A stretch of 64,000 bases of DNA from Streptomyces sp. R33 (GCF_041200175.1 NZ_CP165727.1:4104501-4168500); one strand, 5' to 3'. Shown: positions 42,884-51,786, counted from the stretch's first letter. Notes: generated by a model not told the origin, from the letters alone. Numbers and translations: made by a program.

Positions 42884-43017
42884 GTGCGCGGGAAACGGAA
42901 TTGGCCTGCTCTTGCTCCTCAGCAATAGATCGCGTCACTCCATTACCCCCGAAAGAAGTAATGGGGCAAAGGCATTGACGCCCGGTCATTGATCTAGGAA
43001 ATGCCGTGGAGGTGATG

Positions 43018-43044
43018 AAAAAAGGCCCTGCTCAGCAGGGCCTT
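43018..43044 (-). terminator. intrinsic terminator with U tract after anti-sigma gene
   Basis: A perfect 10-bp stem AAGGCCCTGC/GCAGGGCCTT (loop TCA), followed on the minus strand by six U residues (43018-43023). A classic factor-independent terminator, uncommon in this GC-rich genome. Confidence 0.85.
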
Positions 43045-43092
43045 GATTAAGATCGGAAGAATCTCCGCACCGACTGCGGGCCAGGCCGTGTC

Positions 43093-43527
43093 CTAGGCGG
43101 ATGCGCCCGACACCGGCCAGCTCATCCGGATGGTCCCGCCCGACTCACCGCTCGTCACCTCGACGTCGTCGACGAGCCCGCTGATCACCGCGAGACCCAT
43201 CTCGTCCTCGGTGTCCGTATCCGGGTCCAGGGCGGCGTCGAGGCCGGGCACAGCCCCCGTCGGGCCGCCGGCCGGTCCGGGCACCTCGTCGCCGACCTCG
43301 ATGGAGAACAGCTTCTCCTCCTCGGTCAGGATCACCCGGACGGGCGCGGTCAGCCCGTTGCTGACATGCAGACCGACGGCGCGCGAGCAGGCCTCGCCCA
43401 CGGCGAGGCGGACCTCGTCGAGCACGGCTTCGTCCACGCCCGCCCGCCGTGCCACGGCGGCCGCGACGAGGCGGGCCGTCCGGACGTGTTCGGGCTGGGC
43501 GCTGAAGCGCAGTTCAACGATGGCCAT
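43093..43527 (-). CDS. RsbW-like anti-sigma factor, partner of BldG
   Basis: A 144-aa HATPase-type anti-sigma factor. In S. coelicolor the gene in this position encodes the BldG partner. The N-box region reads AVGEACSRAVGLH (42-54): Glu45 is kept but the Asn that normally follows four residues later is Arg49, so ATP/Mg binding may be abnormal. The C-terminal part has DEMGLAVISGLVDDV as the G2-like region, and an acidic insert PDTDTED precedes it. The ATG is at 43527. It lies 117 bases downstream of bldG and is followed by a strong intrinsic terminator. Confidence 0.88.
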   Translation of the reverse strand: MAIVELRFSAQPEHVRTARLVAAAVARRAGVDEAVLDEVRLAVGEACSRAVGLHVSNGLTAPVRVILTEEEKLFSIEVGDEVPGPAGGPTGAVPGLDAALDPDTDTEDEMGLAVISGLVDDVEVTSGESGGTIRMSWPVSGASA

Positions 43528-43644
43528 GCGCGTCCCCCTCGGACTACGGGCGTGCCTTACAGGGGCCCGGACCGCTTCGGCCCGCGCCCCCGCTCCTGTT
43601 CGGCTCCCTCCGCGGCGCCCTGCGGCGCCGCGGACGGTGAGCCG

Positions 43645-43986
43645 TCAGTCGGTGGCGGCGACGGCGTCTTCCACCGTCGTGTGGATCGGGAACACCTTGG
43701 TCAGACCGGTGATGCGGAAGATCTTCAGGATGCGCTCCTGGTTGCACACCAGTCGCAGCGAGCCCTCGTGCGCACGGACACGCTTGAGGCCTCCCACGAG
43801 CACACCAAGCCCGGTGGAGTCGAGGAAGTCCACTCGCTCCATGTCGACAACCAGGTGGTAGCTGCCGTCGTTCACCAACTCGACCAACTGCTCGCGCAGC
43901 TTGGGCGCGGTATACACATCAATCTCGCCACCGACCTCCACGACCGTGCGGTCGCCGACAGTGCGAGTCGACAGGGACAGGTCCAC
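43645..43986 (-). CDS. bldG: anti-anti-sigma factor BldG
   Basis: A 113-aa STAS-domain protein needed for aerial growth and antibiotic production in S. coelicolor. Its phosphorylation site is Ser57 in FLDSTGLGVLVGG, exactly as in BldG, and the length also matches. When unphosphorylated it captures anti-sigma factors such as the one encoded downstream. The GTG at 43986 has GGAGG 5 bases upstream. It is divergent from the helicase gene, the conserved arrangement. Upstream region 43987-44067 is short, so the bldG promoters probably overlap the helicase leader. Confidence 0.96.
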   Translation of the reverse strand: MDLSLSTRTVGDRTVVEVGGEIDVYTAPKLREQLVELVNDGSYHLVVDMERVDFLDSTGLGVLVGGLKRVRAHEGSLRLVCNQERILKIFRITGLTKVFPIHTTVEDAVAATD

Positions 43987-44067
43987 GGATCCTCCAGCAC
44001 CTTGCTATCGAGCGGCGCCCCCCAGGGGCCTCCCCACCCGTAGGCAGGGGAGGGATTGGCTGCCGCG

Positions 44068-46533
44068 ATGGCATTCAATCACTTACCGGCAGGCGCGCAC
44101 GACGCCTTCGGACCATTGTCCCGCACGCCGGTGACACACTCGCTTCCAATGGCCAATACTCACCGTCCCGGTCGGCCCACGGCACCCGAGGACCCACGAC
44201 CCACCCCCGGCACGGTCCTGGACCGCCTTTCACGGGGGCCTTCTCGAGCTGCGCGCATCACCCATACGGAGCACTTGCCCCCTCGGGCGGGTCGTCATGC
44301 AGTGTGGCCCGACCGCATCCGAACGGATGTCGTAGCCGCAATTCAGGCCGCCGGGATCGACCATCCGTGGGAACACCAGGCCGCGGTGGCCGAGCACGCC
44401 CTGGACGGCGAGTCGGTGGTCGTCGCCACCGGAACCGCCTCGGGCAAGTCGCTGGCCTACCTCGCGCCCGTGCTCTCCGCCCTGGCGGACGGCGCGCAAG
44501 CGCCGAACGGGCGCGGTGCGACCGCCCTCTACCTGGCCCCGACCAAGGCTCTGGCAGCCGACCAGTGGCGCGCCGTACGGTCGCTGGCCGCGCCCCTGGG
44601 CAACGCCGTCCGGCCCGCGGTCTACGACGGCGACACGCCGGTAGAAGAACGCGAATGGGTGCGCCAGTACGCGAACTACGTGCTCACCAACCCCGACATG
44701 CTCCACCGGGGGATCCTGCCCGCCCATCCCCGCTGGTCGTCCTTCCTGCGCTCCCTGCGCTACGTGGTCATCGACGAGTGCCACACCTACCGGGGCGTAT
44801 TCGGCTCGCACGTCGCCCAGGTGCTGCGCCGGCTGCGGCGGCTGTGCGCCCGCTACGGCTCCGATCCGGTCTTCCTGCTGGCCTCCGCCACCGCGAGCGA
44901 CCCGGCGGCCGCGGCGTCCCGGCTGACCGGCGTCCCGGTCACCGAGGTCGCCGACGACGCCTCCCCGCGCGGCGAGGTGGTCTTCGCCCTGTGGGAGCCG
45001 CCGCTGACCGATCTGCGGGGCGAGAAGGGCGCCCCGGTACGCCGCACCGCCACGGCCGAGACCGCCGACCTGCTGACCGATCTGGTCGTCCAGGGGGTCC
45101 GTACGGTCGCCTTCGTCCGCTCCCGGCGCGGCGCGGAGCTGATCTCGGTGATCGCCCAGGAGCGGCTCGCCGAGGTGGACCGGTCGCTGCCCGGGCGTGT
45201 CGCGGCCTACCGGGGCGGCTACCTGCCCGAGGAGCGACGGGCCCTGGAGCGCGCCCTGCACTCCGGCGAGCTGCTGGGCCTGGCCGCCACCACGGCCCTG
45301 GAGCTGGGCGTGGACGTCTCGGGCCTGGACGCCGTCCTGATCACCGGGTACCCGGGCACCCGGGCCTCCCTGTGGCAGCAGGCGGGCCGCGCCGGGCGCT
45401 CGGGCCAGGGGGCCCTGGCCGTGCTGATCGCCCGGGACGACCCCCTCGACACGTACCTGGTCCACCATCCGGAGGCCTTGTTCCGCCAACCGGTGGAGGC
45501 CACGGTCCTCGACCCGGACAACCCGTACGTCCTGGCCCCGCACCTGTGCGCGGCCGCCGCCGAGCTCCCGCTGACGGAGGCGGACCTCGCCCTGTTCGGC
45601 CCGGCGGCCCAGGAGCTGATCCCGCAGCTGGAGGCGGCGAAGCTGCTGCGCCGGAGGGCCACGGCCTGGCACTGGACCCGCCGGGAGCGGGCCTCGGACC
45701 TGACCGACATCCGGGGCGAGGGCGGCCGCCCGGTGCAGATCGTCGAGGCGGCCACCGGGCGCCTCCTGGGCACCGTCGACGAGTCGGCCGCCCACACCGC
45801 CGTCCACGACGGGGCCGTCCACCTCCACCAGGGCCGCACCTATCTGGTGAAGCACCTGGACCTGGACGATTCGGTCGCGCTGGTCGAGGAGTCCAGCCCG
45901 CCCTTCTCGACCACCGCCCGCGACACCACCTCCATCTCCGTCCTGGAGACCGAGACCGAGATCCCCTGGGGCCCGGCCCGGCTCTGCTTCGGCTCGGTCG
46001 AGGTGACCAACCAGGTCGTCTCGTACCTGCGCCGCAAACTGATCACCGGCGAGGTGCTGGGCGAGTCGAAGCTGGACCTGCCGCCCCGCACCCTGCGCAC
46101 CCGGGCCGTGTGGTGGACCGTGAGCGAGGACCAGCTCGACGAGGCCCGGATCAACCCGGAGATCCTCGGCGGCGCCCTGCACGCCGCCGAGCACGCCTCC
46201 ATCGGCCTGCTGCCGCTGTTCGCCACCTGCGACCGCTGGGACATCGGCGGGGTCTCCGTCCCGCTGCATCCCGACACCCTCCTCCCGACCGTGTTCGTCT
46301 ACGACGGCCACCCCGGCGGCGCCGGTTTCGCGGAGCGCGCCTTCCACACGGCCCGCGCCTGGCTGACGGCGACCCGCGATGCGATCGCTGCCTGCGAATG
46401 CGAGGCGGGCTGCCCCTCGTGCATCCAGTCCCCCAAGTGCGGCAACGGCAACGACCCCCTCCACAAACGCGGCGCGATCCGCCTGCTCACCCGCCTCCTC
46501 GCACAGGCCCCGCCCTCTGAACCCCCCGCCTAG
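44068..46533 (+). CDS. DEAD/DEAH-box helicase with DUF1998 domain (MrfA/YprA-like)
   Basis: An 821-aa superfamily 2 helicase. Motif I is TGTASGKS (121-128), motif II DECH (236-239), motif III SATASDP; a second RecA domain with QQAGRAGRSGQG follows. The C-terminal DUF1998 region carries a four-cysteine metal motif (CECEAGCPSCIQSPKCGNGN) near residue 775. Bacillus MrfA, of the same family, works with the nuclease MrfB in mitomycin crosslink repair; no MrfB is adjacent here. The ATG at 44068 is favoured, with a TTG four codons upstream as alternative. Its stop shares CTAG with the convergent TadE-like gene. Confidence 0.92.
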   Translation: MAFNHLPAGAHDAFGPLSRTPVTHSLPMANTHRPGRPTAPEDPRPTPGTVLDRLSRGPSRAARITHTEHLPPRAGRHAVWPDRIRTDVVAAIQAAGIDHPWEHQAAVAEHALDGESVVVATGTASGKSLAYLAPVLSALADGAQAPNGRGATALYLAPTKALAADQWRAVRSLAAPLGNAVRPAVYDGDTPVEEREWVRQYANYVLTNPDMLHRGILPAHPRWSSFLRSLRYVVIDECHTYRGVFGSHVAQVLRRLRRLCARYGSDPVFLLASATASDPAAAASRLTGVPVTEVADDASPRGEVVFALWEPPLTDLRGEKGAPVRRTATAETADLLTDLVVQGVRTVAFVRSRRGAELISVIAQERLAEVDRSLPGRVAAYRGGYLPEERRALERALHSGELLGLAATTALELGVDVSGLDAVLITGYPGTRASLWQQAGRAGRSGQGALAVLIARDDPLDTYLVHHPEALFRQPVEATVLDPDNPYVLAPHLCAAAAELPLTEADLALFGPAAQELIPQLEAAKLLRRRATAWHWTRRERASDLTDIRGEGGRPVQIVEAATGRLLGTVDESAAHTAVHDGAVHLHQGRTYLVKHLDLDDSVALVEESSPPFSTTARDTTSISVLETETEIPWGPARLCFGSVEVTNQVVSYLRRKLITGEVLGESKLDLPPRTLRTRAVWWTVSEDQLDEARINPEILGGALHAAEHASIGLLPLFATCDRWDIGGVSVPLHPDTLLPTVFVYDGHPGGAGFAERAFHTARAWLTATRDAIAACECEAGCPSCIQSPKCGNGNDPLHKRGAIRLLTRLLAQAPPSEPPA

Positions 46534-46988
46534 TCCGGCCCCGGACCGCCTCCCGGGGGCGGTGGGGCGGGCCGGCCCCCGGCCTCCCGAATCCCGGGCG
46601 GCGCAGGCCCGGCGAGGCCTGCCGGGGCTCGTACGACAGCCGGTCCCGGCTCGGCGCCGGGCAGGGGCGGTCCCGCTCGGGCGCTGATCGTCGGGTCGAA
46701 CGGGCCCGTTGCGGGGCGGGCCGTCACCTCGGCCACCTCGCCCTGGAGGGTGCAGGCGGTCACGGCCGCACTCTGGGCCCCGGCGACCCGGCGGGCCGCG
46801 GCGCAGGCGGCCTCCGGACCGTGGGCCCAGGTCGCCGCCGCCGCGAGGGCGGCCAGATCGGCGGCCGCCGCCGCGCGGTGGCGGGCGACGACGGCCTGGC
46901 CGAGCAGCAGCACACCGCCGAACACCGCCCCCAGCACCGTTGCCGCCAGGGCCGCCCACACCGTCGCGGAACCCCGGTCCCGGCTCAT
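46530..46988 (-). CDS. TadE-like pilus/secretion protein (Rv3654c type)
   Basis: A 152-aa membrane protein, last gene of the Tad operon. The N-terminus MSRDRGSATVWAALAATVLG has the RGSATVW signature of Rv3654c-like TadE-family proteins, with one transmembrane segment (about 10-32) and an Ala-rich outside domain with cysteines at about 61 and 78. The C-terminal 50 residues are Pro/Gly-rich. Its ATG overlaps the stop of the preceding TadE gene (ATGA), indicating translational coupling. Confidence 0.82.
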   Translation of the reverse strand: MSRDRGSATVWAALAATVLGAVFGGVLLLGQAVVARHRAAAAADLAALAAAATWAHGPEAACAAARRVAGAQSAAVTACTLQGEVAEVTARPATGPFDPTISARAGPPLPGAEPGPAVVRAPAGLAGPAPPGIREAGGRPAPPPPGGGPGPD

Positions 46989-47362
46989 GGCGGCGGCCCC
47001 GCGCTGTCCTCGGCCAGCGCCACCGCCTGCGCCCCGAGCCGCACCGGCAGCCCGCCCGGGCCCGGCGCCGGCGCCGCGACACGGACCCTCCACAGGTCCC
47101 CCTCGCGCTCCACCCCGACCTCCGCCCCCGGCGGGGCGGCCGCCCGGGCCGCCGCCACCGCCACGCCCGGCGGCTCCGAACGGGCCGCCGCCCGGGCTCC
47201 GGCCCGGGCCGCGTCCACGCACCGGATCTGCGCGGCCGCCGCCATCAGCGCCCACACGAGCAGGGCCGCGAACAGCACCAGCGCGGGGATCACCAGGGCG
47301 GCCTCCGCCGTCACATATCCCCGGTCGCCCGGGCTCCCTCGTGTTTCCTCAGAACGGCACAT
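46985..47362 (-). CDS. TadE family pseudopilin-like protein
   Basis: A 125-aa protein with the TadE signature DRGYVTAEAALVIPALVLFA (about 13-32), where the conserved Glu follows a presumptive processing site and a hydrophobic helix. The rest is an Ala/Arg-rich outside domain. The ATG at 47362 overlaps the end of the DUF4244 gene by 14 bases, and the stop overlaps the next start by 4. Likely minor pilin of a Flp-type pilus or secretion apparatus. Confidence 0.87.
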   Translation of the reverse strand: MCRSEETRGSPGDRGYVTAEAALVIPALVLFAALLVWALMAAAAQIRCVDAARAGARAAARSEPPGVAVAAARAAAPPGAEVGVEREGDLWRVRVAAPAPGPGGLPVRLGAQAVALAEDSAGPPP

Positions 47363-47546
47363 CGAGTGCCTTTCCGATGGTCGACTGAAGTGCCGTGGAG
47401 ACCACCTCGCTCGTCACCACCTTGTACAGAACGGCCGCGAATGCACACGCCGCGATCGTGCCCATGGCGTATTCGGAAGTGGACATCCCCGCATCGTTCG
47501 CCCGACCGCTCAGCGCGGCCCGCAGGCGCAACCAGATGATCCTCAT
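47349..47546 (-). CDS. DUF4244 small Flp-pilin-like protein
   Basis: A 65-aa peptide. The sequence NDAGMSTSEYAMGTIAACAF has the layout of a Flp prepilin: short basic leader, Gly at the cleavage point, Glu at position +5, then a hydrophobic helix (about 24-45). It is the best candidate for the structural pilin of this locus. The ATG at 47546 has GGGAGGT upstream. It follows the second tadC-like gene after 86 bases. Confidence 0.87.
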   Translation of the reverse strand: MRIIWLRLRAALSGRANDAGMSTSEYAMGTIAACAFAAVLYKVVTSEVVSTALQSTIGKALDVPF

Positions 47547-47632
47547 AACGACCTCCCGTTGATTTTCGTTCTCGACGTGATCTCAGTTGTCATTTCAGGC
47601 CCGGAGTTGAGGTCCGAGTTCATGCAGTGACT

Positions 47633-48409
47633 TCAGGTGCCCGAGAGGAGACCGGAGGCCATTCCGATCACCACCGGGGCCACTCCGACCGCGAGAAACG
47701 CGGGGAGGAAACACAGCCCCACCGGAGCGGTGACGAGTACCGCCGCCCGCTGGGCGCGGGCGCCGGCCTGCCGGGCGCGGTCCTCCCGGAGCGCCGTCGC
47801 CAGCCGGGAGACCGGCTCCGCGGCCGGAGCCCCCGTCCGGGCGGCCCGCTCGAGACATTCCGCGAGCGCCCGGGCGCCCGGTATCTCGGCCAACCTCCCC
47901 CATGCGTCCCCCGGTTCGCCGCCGAGCCGCAGCTCCGCCCCGGCCAGCGCCAGCCGCTCGCCCACCGGGCCGCCCAGCGACTCGCCGACCACCTCCGCGG
48001 CCTCCACCGGCGCCGCACCGGCCGCGAGGCATGCGGCCAACAGATCGGCCGCGAAGGGCAGCTGACGCTCCGCCTCCTGCGGATCCACCCCGGCCGACGG
48101 CCGCGCCCGCCGTAGCCAGCGCCACACACCGATCGCCGCACCGCAGCCGACCAGCACCCCCGGCAACCCGCCGACCAGCAGCCAGGCCGCCAGCAGCGCC
48201 CCGGCCGGGCCCGCCCATACGGCCACCGCCGCCCGTATCGCGGACCCGAACACCGGTGCCCGCCGCTCCGGTTCCGCCGACAGCAGCGCGGCCATCCTGC
48301 GGCGGGCCGCCCGCGCCCGCACCTGCGCCACCACCACCGAGGTCGTGCACAGCACCGCCGCCGCGACGCACAACGCCATCCCCAGCCTGTGGATCACGAG
48401 GTCCCCCAT
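47633..48409 (-). CDS. type II secretion F-domain protein (TadC/TadB-like)
   Basis: A 258-aa inner-membrane platform protein. Three to four hydrophobic segments (about 9-28, 60-88 and 225-255) flank a cytosolic helical F domain with the typical LPFAADLLAACLAAGAAP and LALAGAELRLGGEP sequences. It probably anchors the TadA ATPase and the growing pilus base. The ATG at 48409 shares its A with the stop of the preceding F-domain gene (TGATG). Confidence 0.88.
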   Translation of the reverse strand: MGDLVIHRLGMALCVAAAVLCTTSVVVAQVRARAARRRMAALLSAEPERRAPVFGSAIRAAVAVWAGPAGALLAAWLLVGGLPGVLVGCGAAIGVWRWLRRARPSAGVDPQEAERQLPFAADLLAACLAAGAAPVEAAEVVGESLGGPVGERLALAGAELRLGGEPGDAWGRLAEIPGARALAECLERAARTGAPAAEPVSRLATALREDRARQAGARAQRAAVLVTAPVGLCFLPAFLAVGVAPVVIGMASGLLSGT

Positions 48410-49293
48410 CACCGCTCCCCCGCCCGCACGATCCGCCGGCACCACAGCAGCCCCAGCGCCTCCAGCACCCCGCCCGCCAGCAGGCAGCCCCACCCGACCG
48501 GGGTGTGCAGCAGCACGTGGAGCGGATCCGCCCCGAGCCCGGTGCCGATCAGCAGGCCGACCAGCGGCAGCAGGGCGAGCACCGCCGTCGTCGATCTGGC
48601 CCCCGCGAGCTGGGCCCGCAGCGACTCCTGCCGGTCCCGCTCGGCGCGCAGCGCCCCCTCCAGCCGGTCCAGTCCGGCAGCGAGCCCCGCACCTCCGTCC
48701 ACCGAGATCCGCCAGCAGGCGGCCATCCCGGCCAGCCCCTCCGCGCCGGGCTCCCGTGACGCCTGCCGCAATGCCGACGGAACGTCCCCGCCGAACGCCG
48801 CGGCGGCCAGCACCGCCGCCTCCGCCGCGCCCGGCCCGCCGGGGCCGGCGGCCGTCCGCCGCATCGCAGCCGTCAGCGCCTGCCCGGGCTGGGCCCCCGA
48901 CCGGAGCTCGCCCACCGCAGCCCCGCACAGCGCGATCACCTCGGCGGCCCGTGCACTGCGCTCGCGCTCCCGCTGCCGGACCCGCAGCCACCGCCGCACC
49001 AGCGGCACCGCCGCCGCGCCCACCACCAGCGGGATCACCGACCGGCCCAGCAGCGCGACCGCGAGCCCGGCCCCGAGGCAGGACCACTCCCGCCACCGCG
49101 CGGCGCGCACCCGTACGGCGATCACCAGCCGCTCACGGCGCAGCGGTCCGCGGGGCACCACGGGCCCGACCCCGGCGAGCACCACCCGGGCCCGCCGGGC
49201 CACCCGGTCTCCCCCGGCCAGGGCCCAAGCGGCCGTCCCCGCGCACAGCACCCCGGCGAACAGCGGCACCGGCACCGCGGCCGCGCCGTTCAC
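48409..49293 (-). CDS. type II secretion F-domain protein (TadB-like)
   Basis: A 294-aa membrane platform protein, the first of two tandem F-domain proteins. Hydrophobic segments are near the N-terminus (5-27, 70-98) and the C-terminus (240-285), with a cytosolic domain containing EVIALCGAAVGELRSGAQPG and ACWRISVDGGAGLAAGLDRL. The GTG at 49293 overlaps the tadA stop (GTGA). With its neighbour it forms the usual TadB/TadC pair. Confidence 0.88.
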   Translation of the reverse strand: MNGAAAVPVPLFAGVLCAGTAAWALAGGDRVARRARVVLAGVGPVVPRGPLRRERLVIAVRVRAARWREWSCLGAGLAVALLGRSVIPLVVGAAAVPLVRRWLRVRQRERERSARAAEVIALCGAAVGELRSGAQPGQALTAAMRRTAAGPGGPGAAEAAVLAAAAFGGDVPSALRQASREPGAEGLAGMAACWRISVDGGAGLAAGLDRLEGALRAERDRQESLRAQLAGARSTTAVLALLPLVGLLIGTGLGADPLHVLLHTPVGWGCLLAGGVLEALGLLWCRRIVRAGER

Positions 49294-50438
49294 CGCGCAC
49301 CCCGCAGCAGCGGACGCAGCCGCTCCCAGCCCCGCTCCCGTGCGAACCCCCGGGCGGACCAGCGCAGCGCCGGTACGGTGACCACCAGCCCGGCGGCGTC
49401 CCGCTCCAGCACATGCACCTCGGCCACCCTGCGCCGCCCGGCCCGGTCCCGGACCAGATGGACCACCAGGGTCAACGCGGCCGCCAACTGGCTGTGCAGG
49501 GCAGCACGGTCGAGCCCGGCGGCTGTCCCGAGCGCCTCCAGCCGGGCCGGCACATGCGCCGCTGCATTCGCGTGGACCGTGCCGCAGCCTCCTTCGTGGC
49601 CCGTGTTCAAAGCCGCCAGGAGATCGGCCACTTCGGCGCCCCGGACCTCACCGACGACGAGCCGGTCCGGCCTCATCCGCAGCGCCTGCCGGACCAGGTC
49701 CGCCAGGGTGACCAGGCCCGCCCCTTCCTGGTTGGCCGGGCGGCTCTCCAGCCGCACCACATGCGGATGGTCGGGCCGCAGCTCGGCCGAATCCTCGGCG
49801 AGGACGATCCTCTCGCTGGGGCCGACCAGCCCCAACAGGGCACTGAGCAAGGTGGTCTTGCCGGTGCCGGTCCCGCCGGAGACGAGGAACGACAGCCTGG
49901 CCTCGACCATGTCCCGGAGCAGCGACTGGCCGCCGGGCGGCAGCGTGCCCGCCTCGACCAGCTCCTCCAGCGTGAACGCCCGCGGGCGCACCACCCGCAG
50001 CGACAGACAGGCCGAGCCGACCGCCACCGGCGGCAGCACGGCATGCAGCCGGGTGCCGTCCGGCATCCGGGCGTCCACCCAGGGCCGGGCGTCGTCCAGG
50101 CGCCGGCCTGCGACGGCGGCCAGCCTCTGGGCGAGCCTGCGCACGGCATCGGTGTCGGCGAACGTCACCCCGGTCAGCTCCAGCCCGCCGCCGCGGTCCA
50201 CCCACACCCGGTCCGGGGCGGCCACGAGGACATCGGTGACCTCCGGGTCGGCGAGCAGGGCCTCCAGCGGGCCGGCTCCGACCAGTTCGGACCGCAACTC
50301 GGCCGCCACACCCAGCACTTCCGCATCACCGAGCAGCCGGCCCTGTGCCCGCAGGGCCGCCGCCACCCGGGCCGGGGTCGGCTCCGCCCCGCTCTCGGCG
50401 AGCCGCTGGCGCACCGCGTCCAGGAGCACGGCGCTCAT
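49290..50438 (-). CDS. tadA: TadA/CpaF family secretion ATPase
   Basis: A 382-aa hexameric ATPase expected to power pilus assembly. An N-terminal all-alpha region precedes the ATPase domain: Walker A GGTGTGKTT (188-196), an Asp-box-like IVLAEDSAELRPDHPHVV, Walker B region MRPDRLVVGEVRGAE and His-box NTGHEGGCGTVHAN. It starts at ATG 50438, overlapping the ssd stop by 4 bases. Its position between Ssd and the F-domain proteins matches other actinobacterial Tad loci. Confidence 0.93.
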   Translation of the reverse strand: MSAVLLDAVRQRLAESGAEPTPARVAAALRAQGRLLGDAEVLGVAAELRSELVGAGPLEALLADPEVTDVLVAAPDRVWVDRGGGLELTGVTFADTDAVRRLAQRLAAVAGRRLDDARPWVDARMPDGTRLHAVLPPVAVGSACLSLRVVRPRAFTLEELVEAGTLPPGGQSLLRDMVEARLSFLVSGGTGTGKTTLLSALLGLVGPSERIVLAEDSAELRPDHPHVVRLESRPANQEGAGLVTLADLVRQALRMRPDRLVVGEVRGAEVADLLAALNTGHEGGCGTVHANAAAHVPARLEALGTAAGLDRAALHSQLAAALTLVVHLVRDRAGRRRVAEVHVLERDAAGLVVTVPALRWSARGFARERGWERLRPLLRGAR

Positions 50439-51658
50439 GCCGCCACCCCCTGGGCGGGACCGAGCGCCCGCCGCCAGAAGCCGTCGCAGAACCGGGCCAG
50501 CGCGCCGCGCCCCTGCCCGCCCGGCGGTTCCCCCTCGGCAACCCGCCCCGGCAGCCCCACCTCGACCGGCACCTCGCCGGCCAGCGGCACCCCCAGCAGC
50601 CCGGCCACCGACTCGGCATCGAGCCCGCCCGGACAGCGGCCCCGTACGACCACACGGACATCCCGGGCCACCATCCTCACCCCGGCCGCGACCCGCCCCG
50701 CGGCGGCCACGGCCCGCAACTCGCCCGGCACCACCATCAGCACCAGGTCCAGCTGCGCCAGCGCCTCGGCCACGGCTTCGTCCACCCGCCGGGGCAGGTC
50801 GACCACCACGACGCCGCCCCGGCGGCGCGCGGCGGCCAGCACGGAGCGCATGGCCGCAGGCGGCACCACCACACGGTCCCCGCGGTCCCAGCTGAGCACC
50901 CGCAGCGCATGCAGCTCCGGCAGGGACTCCTCCAGTGCGGCGGCGCCCACCCGGCCCCGGGAGCCCGCGAAGTCCGGCCAGCGCAGCCCTTCGGCGCTCT
51001 CGCCGCCGAGCAGCACGTCCATGCCGCCGCCGAGGGGGTCACCGTCGATGAGGATGGTCCGCTCCCCGGCGCGGGCGGCCCGCAGGGCGAGGGCGCACGC
51101 GAGGGTGGAGGCTCCGGCCCCGCCGCTGCCGCCGATCACCCCGACGGCGAGGGCGGGTTTCCCGGCTCCCTCCACCACATCGGCGATGCGGTCGACGAGC
51201 CGGCTCTCCGCATCGGGCAGCCGGAGCACCTCCTCGGCGCCGATCTCCACCGCCCGCTGCCACACGAGGGGGTCGTCCAGATCCCTGCCGACGAGCAGCA
51301 CTCCGCCGCGGCGCGGGGCACCGCGCACCCGGCGGGCGGCATCGTCCCCGACGAGCACGAGCGGCGCGGACTCCCATCCGACGCTTCCGGGCGCCTCCCC
51401 GGCATCCCCGGAACCGCTTTCACCCCTGCCGCCGCTTCCGCCACCACCGCCTCCGCTTTGCTCCGGCACCGCATGGTGCACATGCGGCTCGGCGCCCGCA
51501 GCGGCGCACAGCCGCAGCAGATCGTCGAGCAGCAGCGGGTCCTCGGTGATGATCAGCGGCCGCCCGCCGGCGGGCACGACCGCGCCCGGAGCGCCCAATG
51601 GCCTGATTCCGCCTGCTTCCGCGCGCTCCGGCACTTCACACGACTTCGATCCAGCCAC
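50435..51658 (-). CDS. ssd: septum-site-determining protein Ssd (CpaE/MinD-like)
   Basis: A 407-aa cytosolic protein with a receiver-like N-terminal region and a MinD/ParA-like ATPase domain. The P-loop reads GGSGGAGAST (176-185): both lysines expected in a deviant Walker A motif are missing, as also recalled for mycobacterial Ssd. A Gly/Ser-rich linker lies at 68-92. Related proteins position Tad pili (CpaE) or influence septation (Ssd). It is the first gene of the seven-gene Tad operon and starts at GTG 51658. Two DnaA-box-like sequences lie about 100-130 bases upstream. Confidence 0.87.
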   Translation of the reverse strand: MAGSKSCEVPERAEAGGIRPLGAPGAVVPAGGRPLIITEDPLLLDDLLRLCAAAGAEPHVHHAVPEQSGGGGGGSGGRGESGSGDAGEAPGSVGWESAPLVLVGDDAARRVRGAPRRGGVLLVGRDLDDPLVWQRAVEIGAEEVLRLPDAESRLVDRIADVVEGAGKPALAVGVIGGSGGAGASTLACALALRAARAGERTILIDGDPLGGGMDVLLGGESAEGLRWPDFAGSRGRVGAAALEESLPELHALRVLSWDRGDRVVVPPAAMRSVLAAARRRGGVVVVDLPRRVDEAVAEALAQLDLVLMVVPGELRAVAAAGRVAAGVRMVARDVRVVVRGRCPGGLDAESVAGLLGVPLAGEVPVEVGLPGRVAEGEPPGGQGRGALARFCDGFWRRALGPAQGVAA

Positions 51659-51759
51659 GATCTCCGCCCCCTTCTCACTGCAAATCCCAACACCGCGGAC
51701 TTCGCGGCTGGAATCACCGTGCAGCGATCCGGAAAATGAAGTGGATCTTGCCCCAAAAC

Positions 51760-51786
51760 TGTGGACAACTGACGCCCTGTGAATAA
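51760..51786. promoter_or_regulatory. two DnaA-box-like sequences upstream of ssd
   Basis: TGTGGACAA (51760-51768, matching the GC-adapted Streptomyces DnaA box TTGTCCACA on the other strand) and TGTGAATAA (51778-51786), 18 bases centre to centre in the same orientation. Confidence 0.45.

Noticed and set aside
42940..42964. CCATTAC/GTAATGG inverted repeat upstream of hppA as a riboswitch or operator
   Set aside because: Only 7 bp with an 11-base loop and upstream of the predicted promoter; no further pairing supports a structured leader.
46530..46533. Shared CTAG of the helicase and TadE-like genes as a special signal
   Set aside because: Two convergent TAG stops read from one palindromic CTAG; a coincidence of tight packing, with no further structure around it.
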